The notes beneath the pieces were generated by a model. It searched no databases. It saw only the letters and a list, made by a program, of their open reading frames with translations, and had not been told where the DNA came from. A program made the translations under genes and the position numbers. Shown here one piece after another: positions 48,947-59,480 of a stretch of DNA of 64,000 nucleotides (the stretch's first letter is position 1; each line of letters starts with the position of its first letter). Source of the DNA: Saccharomycopsis fibuligera x Saccharomycopsis cf. fibuligera (Eukaryota; Ascomycota; Saccharomycetes; Ascoideales; Saccharomycopsidaceae); the NCBI GenBank assembly GCA_001936135.1, contig CP012819.1, forward strand, positions 1,521,501-1,585,500. The letters are read 5' to 3'.

Positions 48947-51900
48947 ATGTTCCAGAAGTTTTCTCAGCTCGGTAAAAACCTCCAAGACGAGTTTTCTAGG
49001 CTCAGTGAGCAGCAACAGCAGGACTCGTTGCAGCAACAAGGAGGAGGACAACCCGCATCTTCACTGCTGTTGAACGATGGAACTAAACTCTTTGGCACCA
49101 GGGGATCTGCAAATAACAATAAGGACAATGACGAGAAAATATTATACAAGAGGACTCCAAATCCTGAAGAAGTTGAGTCGTTTATGAAAAATGATGATCT
49201 GATAGAGAAACCACAAGTCACTGCTGAGTCATCGACTGATAATGATTTTAAAAATAATAACAATGACGACACCAAAAATGAAGGTAAGAACCAAGATGAG
49301 AATAAGGCCAAAAGTGACAATGCTTCTGCCAAAAGTGACAATGCTTCTGCCAAAACAATACAAGGGAGTTCAGCAATTACAAGATCACCATCTGCTACGC
49401 CAATTCCAAAAACTGACGCTTTAGTAAGCAATACAAGCTCTTCTGAAATATCTCCGGAAATTCGGGCAAAACTACGCAAGTTTGACAAGTATGAGAAAAA
49501 ATATCCGATACTTTTAGATGCTTACAAGACTGAAAAGAAGAAATCGGAACTTATTGAAGGATTTGAAAACATTTTGAAAGAAGTAACGCCGGTAAACTCG
49601 ATTTTGGAAGCCGATGGGTTTAAAAATTTTATCAGCTCATTAAACTTGAAAAATAAGTTGTTAAATGACGAGCTAAGAAAATTTAATAGTAAATTGAATA
49701 CAGCAAACAACACGCTTTTGGAAAGTAACATTAAAATTGAAACATTAGAGAAAAGAAATGTGGATTTGGCTAAGCAGTCAGAGAAGGACTTAGAAGCCAA
49801 TGAGAAAAAGTTATCCGATAGCCACCGGAAAGTTGACGAATTGAGATCCAAGTTGCGCGAAGTTGAAAGGGAGAATAAAAAAATGGGTGCGGAGTTGAGT
49901 TCTTTAAAAGGGAAGCAAGAGCAGAAAAGCGAAGATGCTGTACAAAATACACTCCAAGATAGAGAAACCGAGGCAAGAAAAGAAGAGGTTCCTGCAAATG
50001 AAGTTCTCAATGATAAAAAAGCCGTAGAAGCCGCTAAAAACACATCTAATAATAATGAGGAGATTGCTAAATTGCAAAATTCTATAAATTCTTTGGAAAA
50101 TGAAGTTCGTGAACAAAACCTTGAAATAAACTCGTTAAAAAAGGCCGAGAAGAAGTTAAATGAACAGCTTAATGACAAAGAATCTGAATTGGAACGTATC
50201 AAAAAGGAATTTGAGCAAAATTCTGAAAAGGATAAACAGGAGCTTCAAGACAAAAACGATGCGTTACAGAAGGATATGTTTAAGCTCAAAGAAGAGATAA
50301 AGAATTTAGAAGAAAACAAGGAGAAGATTGTTAAAGACAATGAAGAGCGAGTGTTGTTGTTGAATGAAAATTTTGAAAAAACTAAAAGCCAGCTAAATGA
50401 AACCAAGGAGAAATTGGGAGAACTTGAGTCAAAGAATCAAGATTGCGAAAAGCAACTTTCTGAAAAAAAAGCTGATATCAATAAAATACAAAGCGAGCTC
50501 GAAACATCAAAAAAATCCTTAGAATCTAACCAAAAGCTCTTGGATATGTTCAAAGCAAGATTGAAAGAAAACTCTGAAGCTTCTGAAAAGAGCGAAGCTT
50601 CTGAAACTTTTACTAAATTTGCATCAGGCTCTCCAAAGGAAAACAACGATGTCTCATACATGGAATTGAAAGTTAAATATGAAAAATTAGAGTCTGAGTA
50701 CGAGACTCTTAAAAAGCAAATCCAAGATTTTGAGAAAATCAAATGTGATTATTCAACGTTAGAATCCAAGTACGAAAAAGTTAAAGCTGATGCTGAAGAA
50801 GTGGAACATTTGAGAGATATGCTACGCGATGTGGGTAATGATCTAGTAACTACAAGAGAAGAACTAAAGGAGCATAAAACCAATGAAGATTCAAGCGTTA
50901 AGGAGCTAGAAAAATTGCAAAAACGCCTATCAGAAAACGACAAATTGTTGAAGAATTACGCTGAAATAAAACTCAGTCTAGCAAATATGGAGCAGGACTA
51001 CAATGATAAAGAGCAGAATTACAAAAGTCAATTAGCGGAGCTCAAAAAAGAAGTGGAAATTAGGCTGCAACTGGTAACTGAGGCTGAAGAAGAAAAGAAT
51101 AAGCTTAATATTAGGATTACCGAGCATGAGACTGAGATAACTAAGTTAAAATCACAAGTCAAAGACGTTCCAAATTTGAACAAGAAAGTTAAAGAACTCA
51201 ACAAGGCAATTGAAGCTAAGGCCAAGCAGCTAACGGAGAAGGAAAAAGAAATAACAGCTTTAAAAAATGCAGCAAAGAGTACCACAGATAAAGAAAAAGA
51301 ACTCAAGAAAATAACTGCCGAGAAAAAGAAATTAGAAACAGAAAATGAAAAGTTGAAACAAAAGTCACAGGATTACGAAAATAAGTTTGAAGATATTGAA
51401 AATTTTAAAAACCAAGAAACGTCATTGAAACTTGAGGTTGTCACATTGAAAACCACTTTAGAGCACAAAACCAAACAACTCGATAATAGTGAAGCTAGCG
51501 TCAAAGAGCTAACTGAGAGTACCAAACAATTAAATGATAGCATTTTGAAACTTAAACTCGATAACAACAATTTGAAAAATGCTGAGAAGTACTTGCAGGA
51601 CAAAGTCAATGACCTTTACAGTCAAAACAAAAGTTTGCAAAACACTAAACAAGACTTGCTTGAAAAATTGGAAAATTTGAAAAAAGAAAAAGAAGAGCAA
51701 GTTGCTAAGTACAAGAACGTTAGTAAAGAACTTGAGCAACTTCAGAAAGCGAACTCATCATCAAATGGCCAAATTGATAATACGAAAAAGCAATACGAAG
51801 AGTTGACGATGAGATATAGAGAGTTAGAAATAAAGCTTGAAAGTCTACAAGAGGATTTGGCTGATGCTCAAAAATCGGTGCAAGAGCGCACTTCTGAGAC

Positions 51901-52735
51901 AAATTCAATCAGAAGAATCTTGTCAGAAGTAGAAGAATCTAAGGCCCACGATTTGAAAGATTTAACCGACCAATTGAGAATAATAAAGGAAGAGAACGAA
52001 CTTCTTCGCAACCAGTCTTCCTTAAATTTGAAAAAGAAAAACCGTGTTATTGACGAACTCAAGTCTAAAATTGAAGAGCTTACAGAATCTTTGAAAGACG
52101 AAGAAAAAACCAAAAGTGACTATTACAATAGACTTAATCAGTTAGCTCAAGAGCGTTCTGTATATGAGCAAAATGTTTTATCCTCTCACGCCACAGCTAG
52201 CAGCAACAACGCTGCCGAACAAAGTATTGTATCAAAGTTGAAAGATTCGTTGAAACTTTCAGAGTTGAAGTTGAGAGAATACGAAGCCTCCATAAACAAA
52301 TACCAGCGTTTAAATGATGACTTATCAATGAAAGTTGATAGATTGACCAAAAATTATAAAGTTATGGTTTCACAAAACAAATCTCTCAAAGACAGGCTAT
52401 CATCAACTAACTTGTCATCATCTTCAATAGTAGGAGGTGGGAGTGGTCCATCAACTCCAAAGAAAAGTCCATTTACTACTCCAACTTCATCTAGATCAAA
52501 TTCTTTGGTATCCGCTAATTTCCCAACATTGAACAGCCATTCAGTGAATGATGAACGTTTTAACGCTAATCACAACAACAATGGTATTAAGGATGAAAGT
52601 ATTACATACATAAGAAATGTTCTCCTTGGATTTTTAGAGAAAAAAGAACAAAGAAAACAATTGTTGCCGGTGATTTCGTCATTGTTGCTGTTGGACAAAA
52701 CTGATGAAAATCGGTTAATGGTTGCATTGAAATAA
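48947..52735 (+). CDS. IMH1: Golgin with C-terminal GRIP domain
   Basis: The 1262-residue product starts with MFQKFSQLGKNLQDEFSRL, an amphipathic start typical of fungal Imh1. A polar linker follows with an imperfect 8-residue repeat (AKSDNASAKSDNASA). Residues about 160-1130 are almost continuous heptad coiled coil rich in Glu and Lys. A Ser-rich linker comes next. The GRIP domain is at about 1215-1258 (ITYIRNVLLGFLEKKEQ, QLLPVISSLL), which binds Arl1-GTP. Role: tethering vesicles at the trans-Golgi. The CTG codon at 52688-52690 falls at a variable polar position of GRIP, fitting CUG-Ser decoding. Yeast Imh1 is 911 aa, so this one has a longer coil. Confidence 0.92.
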   Translation: MFQKFSQLGKNLQDEFSRLSEQQQQDSLQQQGGGQPASSLLLNDGTKLFGTRGSANNNKDNDEKILYKRTPNPEEVESFMKNDDLIEKPQVTAESSTDNDFKNNNNDDTKNEGKNQDENKAKSDNASAKSDNASAKTIQGSSAITRSPSATPIPKTDALVSNTSSSEISPEIRAKLRKFDKYEKKYPILLDAYKTEKKKSELIEGFENILKEVTPVNSILEADGFKNFISSLNLKNKLLNDELRKFNSKLNTANNTLLESNIKIETLEKRNVDLAKQSEKDLEANEKKLSDSHRKVDELRSKLREVERENKKMGAELSSLKGKQEQKSEDAVQNTLQDRETEARKEEVPANEVLNDKKAVEAAKNTSNNNEEIAKLQNSINSLENEVREQNLEINSLKKAEKKLNEQLNDKESELERIKKEFEQNSEKDKQELQDKNDALQKDMFKLKEEIKNLEENKEKIVKDNEERVLLLNENFEKTKSQLNETKEKLGELESKNQDCEKQLSEKKADINKIQSELETSKKSLESNQKLLDMFKARLKENSEASEKSEASETFTKFASGSPKENNDVSYMELKVKYEKLESEYETLKKQIQDFEKIKCDYSTLESKYEKVKADAEEVEHLRDMLRDVGNDLVTTREELKEHKTNEDSSVKELEKLQKRLSENDKLLKNYAEIKLSLANMEQDYNDKEQNYKSQLAELKKEVEIRLQLVTEAEEEKNKLNIRITEHETEITKLKSQVKDVPNLNKKVKELNKAIEAKAKQLTEKEKEITALKNAAKSTTDKEKELKKITAEKKKLETENEKLKQKSQDYENKFEDIENFKNQETSLKLEVVTLKTTLEHKTKQLDNSEASVKELTESTKQLNDSILKLKLDNNNLKNAEKYLQDKVNDLYSQNKSLQNTKQDLLEKLENLKKEKEEQVAKYKNVSKELEQLQKANSSSNGQIDNTKKQYEELTMRYRELEIKLESLQEDLADAQKSVQERTSETNSIRRILSEVEESKAHDLKDLTDQLRIIKEENELLRNQSSLNLKKKNRVIDELKSKIEELTESLKDEEKTKSDYYNRLNQLAQERSVYEQNVLSSHATASSNNAAEQSIVSKLKDSLKLSELKLREYEASINKYQRLNDDLSMKVDRLTKNYKVMVSQNKSLKDRLSSTNLSSSSIVGGGSGPSTPKKSPFTTPTSSRSNSLVSANFPTLNSHSVNDERFNANHNNNGIKDESITYIRNVLLGFLEKKEQRKQLLPVISSLLLLDKTDENRLMVALK

Positions 52736-53639
52736 AAGAGCCGTCTATTTAGTTAACGCTTTTTATTTTGGTTGATTTTTAAAAATATACTTGTATTATT
52801 ACAATCTTTGGCATATACATATTGAAATTCACTAAACATTTTGTTTTTTGCTTAGTTGTTTTGTTTTAATCTTTTGCTCAGAAGATATACATACAGTGTT
52901 ATTTATGAGAGTTGTTGGTAAAATAGTGTATTTCTGGTTATGTTCCGTTATTGTTCTCGATCATGTGCAATATGGCCTTGATAAAGCAAAACATAGTGCG
53001 ACTACCACTACTACCCTTCAAACAACGTCCCTTTGATACTCGAACTTACAAATAAATAATAATCTCACTACTGGTGACAACTGTAGCTGCTTTGTCATGG
53101 ACCGTGACACTCTTTTACGATAAGCCTATTATTGCACTGAAACTCTCTACATCTTCAAGTAATTTTAATTATACGTAACCCGATCATATTACTGGAAGCA
53201 AACAAAAAAAAAACACAAAATAACAATAATAGCGACGTTAATAATATTAATGATAATAATAAAATAGGAAAAAACTAGCGTAAAATATGACATAATAAAA
53301 AAAAATTAATCTTTTTCATCAAGCTGTAATTGTATTGTTATGAGTTGAGCAATTCAGAACAATCTCTTATTTAAGAACTTTCTATATGTTTGATTTGCTT
53401 TTGTTGATTTTTGTTCAATGTCTTCTTTGAGTTTTTTTCTCTTTTGAGCACATCAACTTGATCTTAAAACATGAGGCTATCTTCGATCGTTGAATGCACT
53501 GTCTCATCAGTATCTCTTGACCAACATTACACACTCAAGGTTGACAAAACATCAATTTCTATACCGTTAACATCAAGACTATCAAGGAAGAGAACAAAAG
53601 AGAAAAAATCAGTTAACTAAGTGATATGAGTTGAATGCT
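52736..53639. other. Convergent spacer
   Basis: 0.9 kb, A/T-rich, between IMH1 and the B12D-like gene. No gene seen. Confidence 0.45.
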
Positions 53640-53924
53640 TTACTCTTTGGATTCAGAGTCTTGGTTTAAGACTTTGTGCAAGTTAGATTGATTTGGGTTC
53701 TTTCTACCAACTCTCAAAGATTCATCACCAAGAAATTTCTTACTGGTAAAGAAAATAGCAGAAGCAACAGCAATACCCATAGCCAAGAACAATGGGGTCA
53801 ATTCAACTGGAATATTGAGCTTGGAAGACTTCTTCTTACCACCAGCAGCGTTCATAAGGTAGCTGGATGGTCTCATAGCAGAGATGCGGGTAGTTCTGAA
53901 TTGTCTGAATGGAGTTGGGATCAT
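53640..53924 (-). CDS. B12D/NDUFA4-like small mitochondrial membrane protein
   Basis: The 94-residue product has a basic N-terminus like a presequence (MIPTPFRQFRTTRISAMRPS). One membrane helix follows (LTPLFLAMGIAVASAIFFTS), then KKFLGDESLRVGRKNPNQSN, the B12D/MLRQ signature. The family includes NDUFA4 (MLRQ), first assigned to complex I and in mammals to complex IV, and small ATP-synthase-associated proteins. It probably sits in the inner membrane with a respiratory complex. TCACGTGA lies 200 bases upstream. Confidence 0.8.
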   Translation of the reverse strand: MIPTPFRQFRTTRISAMRPSSYLMNAAGGKKKSSKLNIPVELTPLFLAMGIAVASAIFFTSKKFLGDESLRVGRKNPNQSNLHKVLNQDSESKE

Positions 53925-54343
53925 TTTGTTGAATAAAGTGCTTGGGGTATACTGTGTTAATTTGATTGAGCAAAAGGCAACAAAAACAAAAAATTGAGCA
54001 ACTATTTGTACATCAAGAGCAATTGTAAGATTGTTAGCTGGAAATTGAAATTAAATATCAAGTTGAATTAAGCAAAAAAAAAAAAAAAAGACCCAAAGAA
54101 GAAAATTCTGGTCTGATTTGAAATCACGTGATTCGTTCTTTGATAACAACGAAGTGTGATTGGCTATCTTGTTAAGGTTATGTGCCGATGGCGTGTCAAT
54201 GCTTCTCAACATACATGAAACACCAGAAGAGTAGGCATGGCCAAATTTGTATCTATTGAAAGAGATTGGAATGAATATGGTTGAACAGAGATACAAGGAA
54301 ACGAAGAGAAGGCGAGAGAGATTAAGAGAGGAAAGTTTGCTAA
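53925..54343. promoter_or_regulatory. B12D promoter with TCACGTGA
   Basis: 419 bases. TCACGTGA at 54124-54131 is the same Cbf1-type palindrome as upstream of the NDUFS5-like gene. An A-run lies at 54074-54088. Confidence 0.5.
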
Positions 54344-55408
54344 TTAGCTATTTACTATGCTGTCTTTGACTAGTTCAAATGTAAACCAACTCACGGCCAT
54401 TGAGGGAATTACTTTGAACAAATTTGCGGTTAGCCCTTTATAGTAGCCTTTAAATCCTTCTCTTTTACCGATTGTAATCAAGGCATCCATGACGGAAGTG
54501 TACTTAAATCCTAGTTCGTTATTACCCATTGTCAACACCTGGAATCTTCTTCTTAGTAAATCGAAAGGATATGTCAAGGTTTGAGCTACCGCACCAGCTA
54601 CTGCCCCATCCAAAAGATGCACCACTGGACCATGGTTAGGCCACAACTCTTTTATTTTTTCATAAACCGCAAAATTGATTGCCACGTATGGCGCCACTCC
54701 TAATGTTGTTGGATAAAAGCCACGATAAAGTCCTAGAAGTCCACCTTCCTTCGCATATACGATTTTGAACAATCGCAAAAATCCCGGCGGTTTTTCAATA
54801 TTAGCATTAATTTTGGACTGTTTCAATTTGGCCAAATTTTGAGCAGTTTGAATAGACAATCTAGTTCTCACCAAATCCATTGGATATGTTGCCAAAACGC
54901 TCACTACACCAGCAATGCCACCTGCCAGTAATCTTTGGGCCGTTGTAAGTTCAGCATCTGGTGTGCTTAGAAGCACATCTGTTTTTATGTATTGGAAAGT
55001 GAGAAATTGTACTGCTTGGTATGGGAATATCCGCACACAGTTTATTCCATTACCTCTGAATAGCCCAACAAAGCCTTCTTCTTTCCACATATTGAATATG
55101 GTGGAAAACATACCATTATAGTTAGCAGTGCCGGGTCCTTGCACTTGAAATATAATTTTGGCTCTTTCAAATGGTGACACTACCTGGAAAGATCGAATGT
55201 TAGTAGATTGTCAAAATCTGAAAATGCACCCTAATGTACAGATAAGTTAACGTTCTTGACAACAAAAAAAGCGGAGACAAAGAACTGTAAAAAGTCAAGG
55301 ACATACCGTTCTGGATACCGCGCCAGCAACACCGCCAGCAATAAAAGATGCTATAAGGTCTTTCTGGAAGAACCCTTTGACTTCACTAACAGGTAGTACT
55401 TCGCTCAT
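54344..55408 (-). CDS. Mitochondrial carrier, YPR011C-type (APS/PAPS), one intron
   Basis: Exon 1 is 55307-55408 and exon 2 is 54344-55183, giving 313 residues. The product has six helices and three carrier repeats with PFERAK, YPMDLVRTRL and YPFDLLRRRF motifs, and starts MSEVLPVSEVKGFFQKDLIA. The sequence follows yeast YPR011C closely: IAGGVAGAVSRTVVSPFER, RGNGINCVRIFPYQAVQF, EKPPGFLRLF, FQVLTMGNNELGFKYTSV. YPR011C carries adenosine 5'-phosphosulfate and PAPS across the inner membrane. The intron falls between Thr34 and Val35. Exon 2 alone lacks an ATG and half of the first helix. Confidence 0.92.
55184..55306 (-). other. Spliceosomal intron (123 nt)
   Basis: On the minus strand: donor GTATGT (complement of 55301-55306), branch site TACTAAC (complement of 55199-55205), acceptor CAG. 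Phase 0. Confidence 0.9.
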
Positions 55409-56513
55409 TATAGTTGATAGTCAGTGTATGTGTATATCAATGTATTAAAAACAGTGAATCTTAAACGGTGGTTAATTATATTCTGAATCTTCCTGATCGT
55501 TATAAAATGTTATGATATCAGTGTATTGTTGACTGGCTATATACAGTGAATATCAGTTGTTTTAAATTGCCAATCTCTATAAAAAATTGTCCTCAAGCCT
55601 GACTTCCCGTAATACTTCCCCAAATTGTATATACCAAATAAGTGTCTTAGCTAGAATTCAATCTCATTTATAACTAATCCGTTAATATTGAGATAAAAAG
55701 GCAAAAATTATCGTATTGATTTGATTTGTTTAATTTTCAGTCTGGATACGGCTGGTAAATTGGTTTGGATGTATTTTGCAATGCTGTCACACTGATGATA
55801 TGGAGATGCTCAAAGGGTGAATTTTTTTTTTTTAGCTTTTTGTTTTTTGGGTTTTCTGCATGTGCTGTCGGCGTGCGAGGATCAAGAAAACGACGGACAT
55901 GAGTTTGGTTTACTCCAGATTTGGTGGGACATAAACAAATTTACGAGACAAAAAAACAACTATCCCCCTAGTTTTGATGTTGGTAATCAGACTTCTAAAC
56001 AAAAGGCACATCACTTTAGGTGATATAAGAGTGTAAAATGGGCCGTATCTTCTGCTCTTTTTGGTCAAAATAATGATCTGAGTTTTTCGTAAATGCACTC
56101 CAATTGATTGTGGGTAAAAACCTTTTTCGGGCCCGCGGAGCACCGTATTTGCACTCGAATTTTTTCATAGAATGAAGTCAAATTTCAAGAGCTATTGAAG
56201 CTTGCCACAACGAATTAAGATGATTATGAAGACAACTTATAATAAAAGCTTGTTATGAACTTACCAAAAATTTTATACTGCGAACAAAGCGCACATTAGC
56301 GTAGCGGAAGAAGATAGAATTATTCTACAAAGTGAGTATATATTCTACACAACATTTTTTAAAACATTAAAATATTATTACCCAGGGATACGCATTAACA
56401 GTTGATGACATTGATAACATTCCAACCCTAACACTTTTTTAGTGTTTTGAAAGAGTATTTGAAGTCTGTGTTTAATATAATTTGGTTTTTAGTTTCGAAA
56501 TGTAAAAAAAGGA
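55409..56513. other. Spacer upstream of the carrier gene
   Basis: 1.1 kb, A/T-rich, with no gene recognised. It ends in the 3' flank of tRNA-Val. A T-run of four follows the tRNA 3' end on the minus strand only weakly. Confidence 0.45.
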
Positions 56514-56587
56514 TGATTTCGCCCAGGATCGAACTGGGGACGTTCTGCGTGTTAAGCAGATGCCATAACCAACTAGACCACGAAACC
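56514..56587 (-). tRNA. tRNA-Val (AAC)
   Basis: A 74-nt cloverleaf without intron. The acceptor stem is GGTTTCG with CGAAATC (one G-U pair), and the discriminator is A. The anticodon stem TCTGC/GCAGA encloses the loop TTAACAC, anticodon AAC at complement 56551-56553. The T arm is CCCAG-TTCGATC-CTGGG, which also forms the B box; the A box TGGTCTAGTTGG is intact. It reads the GUU/GUC valine codons after A34 deamination. CCA is not encoded, as expected for a eukaryote. Confidence 0.95.
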
Positions 56588-57734
56588 AATACGGATATTT
56601 TTATGAATGTTTTGTTTAATCCGTTTGCATCATTGACCAGTCTGTGTTCAAAAGCGACGAGATAAGTAGCACCCCTAGTGGTTGTCGAAGAATTTGTATA
56701 GAGACCGAGGATGTGTTCCTTTTAACTTGGGTATATAGTGGCGGGCGGAATAAATGATTAGATGACCGTAAGTAATTACCATCAAGACGAGATTTCAGTA
56801 CTTCAGTAGTAAATAACACACTATTAAAAAAACACAACAAAAAAAGCTGTATAATGTTACGACTATATGAATCTATGATCAACATTGAGTTCTAGAACAA
56901 CAGATTGAGAGATACATTCACAGAATAACCTTATTTAAAATCCACTATGTAGTTACAGAACGCATAGTCACTACTACAAATTGTTCAATGCTAGTATGTG
57001 TTGTATTCAGTCTGATTATTATTTATATACGGTTCAACCAAGCATTGTTATATAGCTATTATATTTTAGTTTGGAAAAAGAAAGAAAAAATATAAGAAAT
57101 GTTAAGACAAAAACAAGCATCTTAAGATAGAGAAGCGTCCTGAGAGATAGAAGTTGTCTAAGAGCTGTACTAAATTTTCGAGGAAGATTACAGAGTTAAA
57201 GACTAGACAGAAACGAAACATTTTGATCAAGCAGTGTTATTCATTGAAAACCCATATTGGTAATAGCAAAGGACAAATAATAGATTGAAAAGAAAAATGG
57301 GACTAGCTTTGGTTGGGGTAAAAAATTACTATTTATGACGAGACCGCCATAATATTTTGTACGTGCAACTGTGAGCCCAAGAACCTGTTTTATGTTTAAT
57401 TTCGTCGATTCTTACTAACTTAATAGAGTTAGAAGAGGAAGCTGTCAAATTTTCGCATGGGAATGGTGTTTTGGAAACTGGATGAACCAGAAAACTCCAC
57501 ATTTAGGGGGTGTAGGCACGGTCTTCTTCCAAATGGCTTTAGACAGTTTGCATCCCAAAGTTCACGGGGGAGCGTTAGTAAGAATAGCAGCGGCAGGGCA
57601 CTATCCATCTGGTAAAGCAAGATGCGGAGGCGTGCAGAAAAAAAGTTTGAATTTGTGAAAGGGCAAAGAGGCAAGTTGGATGTTATTTTTACTGGCTGTT
57701 GTCTACGTAAACTTGTCAATAAATCTGTACAGAT

Positions 57735-58230
57735 ATTTTACACTTTACAACGTCTTTAATCTACAGAGCATAAAGCATTGCTAGTACCCAAAAATTAACT
57801 ATAAGATAGGCCAAATTTATATACAGTTAACGGTAACAGTTATAAAGGCATTTTTCTCATGATGCAAAAGAAGAATGAATTCGTTTGCAATGGCAGCTCT
57901 TCTATGTAATGCTGCTATAAAAAGTCAGCAATACGTTTGTGATGAGCAGTATTTTTTTTTCTTATATAACCTCGTCTGATTTGTGCATAAACTTCCTTGT
58001 ATAACCAAACAGGTATCTTTCACCATTTAGCTCCAGTCGATAAACCAATTGCCTCAAAATTGATCGATTGAGACATGATCTCATCAGTAACAAAGTATAT
58101 GTCTTTCCGGCGCCACCACTTTGGGTGACAGTGATAGGAGTCCAATATTAAGACTAGCTATGATATCATAAACTTTAGTTGTGCTGTCTCTAAGCTTCTC
58201 AATTATCACATTATACAATGTTTAAAATAA
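57735..58230 (-). pseudogene. Candidate kinesin-motor relic
   Basis: Read on the minus strand, motor motifs occur in order. RDSTTKVYDIIASL (VYD codons at 58165-58173) resembles the STTQ..VYD block. TVTQSGGAGKTYTL (58094-58120 for SGGAGKTYT) resembles the P-loop GQTGSGKTYTM. LELNGERYLF (about 58007-58036), in the same frame as the P-loop, resembles LEIYNE..YDLL. AIANEF..LLH (57877-57894) resembles TAMNEHSSRSH. LYAL.IKDVVKCKI (57741-57781) resembles TL.FADRVKNI. Spacing is shorter than in a motor and frames change, so it would be a shattered pseudogene with deletions. Matching was by eye across frames; chance similarity is not excluded. Confidence 0.4.
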
Positions 58231-59049
58231 CCCATCATAGAAAAAAAAAAAAAAAAATTAAAATAGACTAGGTAAAGTCTACTTCAGTTTAGCACCAAAG
58301 CATATCTTTTCACCTAAGTCTGTTAGCACTTGATTTTAGTTTTTGAGATAAATAAGAAGCTTACAGAAAGTTTGTTGCCCAATGCGGGAAATGTTTTTCA
58401 AATTTCATGAGAAATGATATTGGAGATATACAGACAAAAGGCTATACAGGAAGTATTGCAGACAAGAAGCGACATAGTTAAACTTCAACTCCTTAAACAT
58501 ATCACTAAAACTTAAACTTTTGCGTGAACTCACTTATTTATTCCTGGCTTTTGGCTTGAAACATGTTATTAGGTATTGTTCCAGGAAAAGTTTGATTTTC
58601 TACAAAACCTGAAGTCGAGAATTTTGAGATTTCTAAACTCTCAGCTTTTGCAGAATTATACCAACCATGAAAACCTCCACTTTTGTTACTCTATATCTAT
58701 CTCAAGCAGAACAGGTTTCGAACCAACATGAAGAAAGCTTCAGGCACAATATGCGCGCTTCTAGAATAACGTAACATAAGCATACGAATTCATCACCTTA
58801 TTCTCTTTCCATTATGTCGCTCCTTAAAGGATCACGGTTGTGAATACCCTTTTGGGACTCATTATTTTATTTTTTGTTGATTTATTACGATACACACTCC
58901 CTAGAATTGACTATTTAACCAGAATTGATCGCTATTTCTTTAAATAATTGTACTTAGTTATCACATTAAAGCTTGATGCACTCATCAACCACCCTACAAA
59001 TAACTTTTAAAGTGCATTTTCAAATCAAAGGGCAGAACAAAATGAAAAC

Positions 59050-59076
59050 AATATATATATATATATATATATATAT
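59050..59076. repeat. (TA)n dinucleotide run
   Basis: Thirteen and a half AT units in the gene desert. Confidence 0.9.
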
Positions 59077-59432
59077 GCATAAAAGAGATTTGAAAAGTCA
59101 CCTTTATACTACGAAGGTTTTCCTAATATGTTCCAGCAGTTGGTGTAGCAAAGGTATCTACTTTGAAAAATGTGCTCGCGAGAAAGGAATGCTTTGTATA
59201 ATGTAGAATTTTTTATTTTTTTATTTTCTCAAAAAAAAAAAAAAAAAAAAAAAAAATAGAGTAACAATGCCGTAGTAGCCAGCAAAATCCTTTTGACACT
59301 TCATTCTTTTGCAGGTTATGAGACGATTATTGAGATGCTTCCCTTCAGCCATGCCCGTTGCTCTCCATATGGTTATACATAGTCACAGATTTGGTGAAAG
59401 TTAAAAATAGTAGCTCCAAAATAGCCTACTAG

Positions 59433-59480
59433 CATACTCTGAAATCGCCATACTCTGAAATCGTCATACTCTGAAATCGC
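59433..59480. repeat. 16-bp tandem repeat x3
   Basis: Three direct copies of CATACTCTGAAATCGC, the second ending in T. Confidence 0.9.

Noticed and set aside
57429-57719. 96-codon minus-strand frame in the desert
   Set aside because: No recognisable motif or promoter; overlaps the edge of the kinesin-like relic only at its distal end and in no consistent frame.
58700-58730. GGTTTCGAACC, tRNA T-arm-like
   Set aside because: No acceptor, D or anticodon stems can be built around it.
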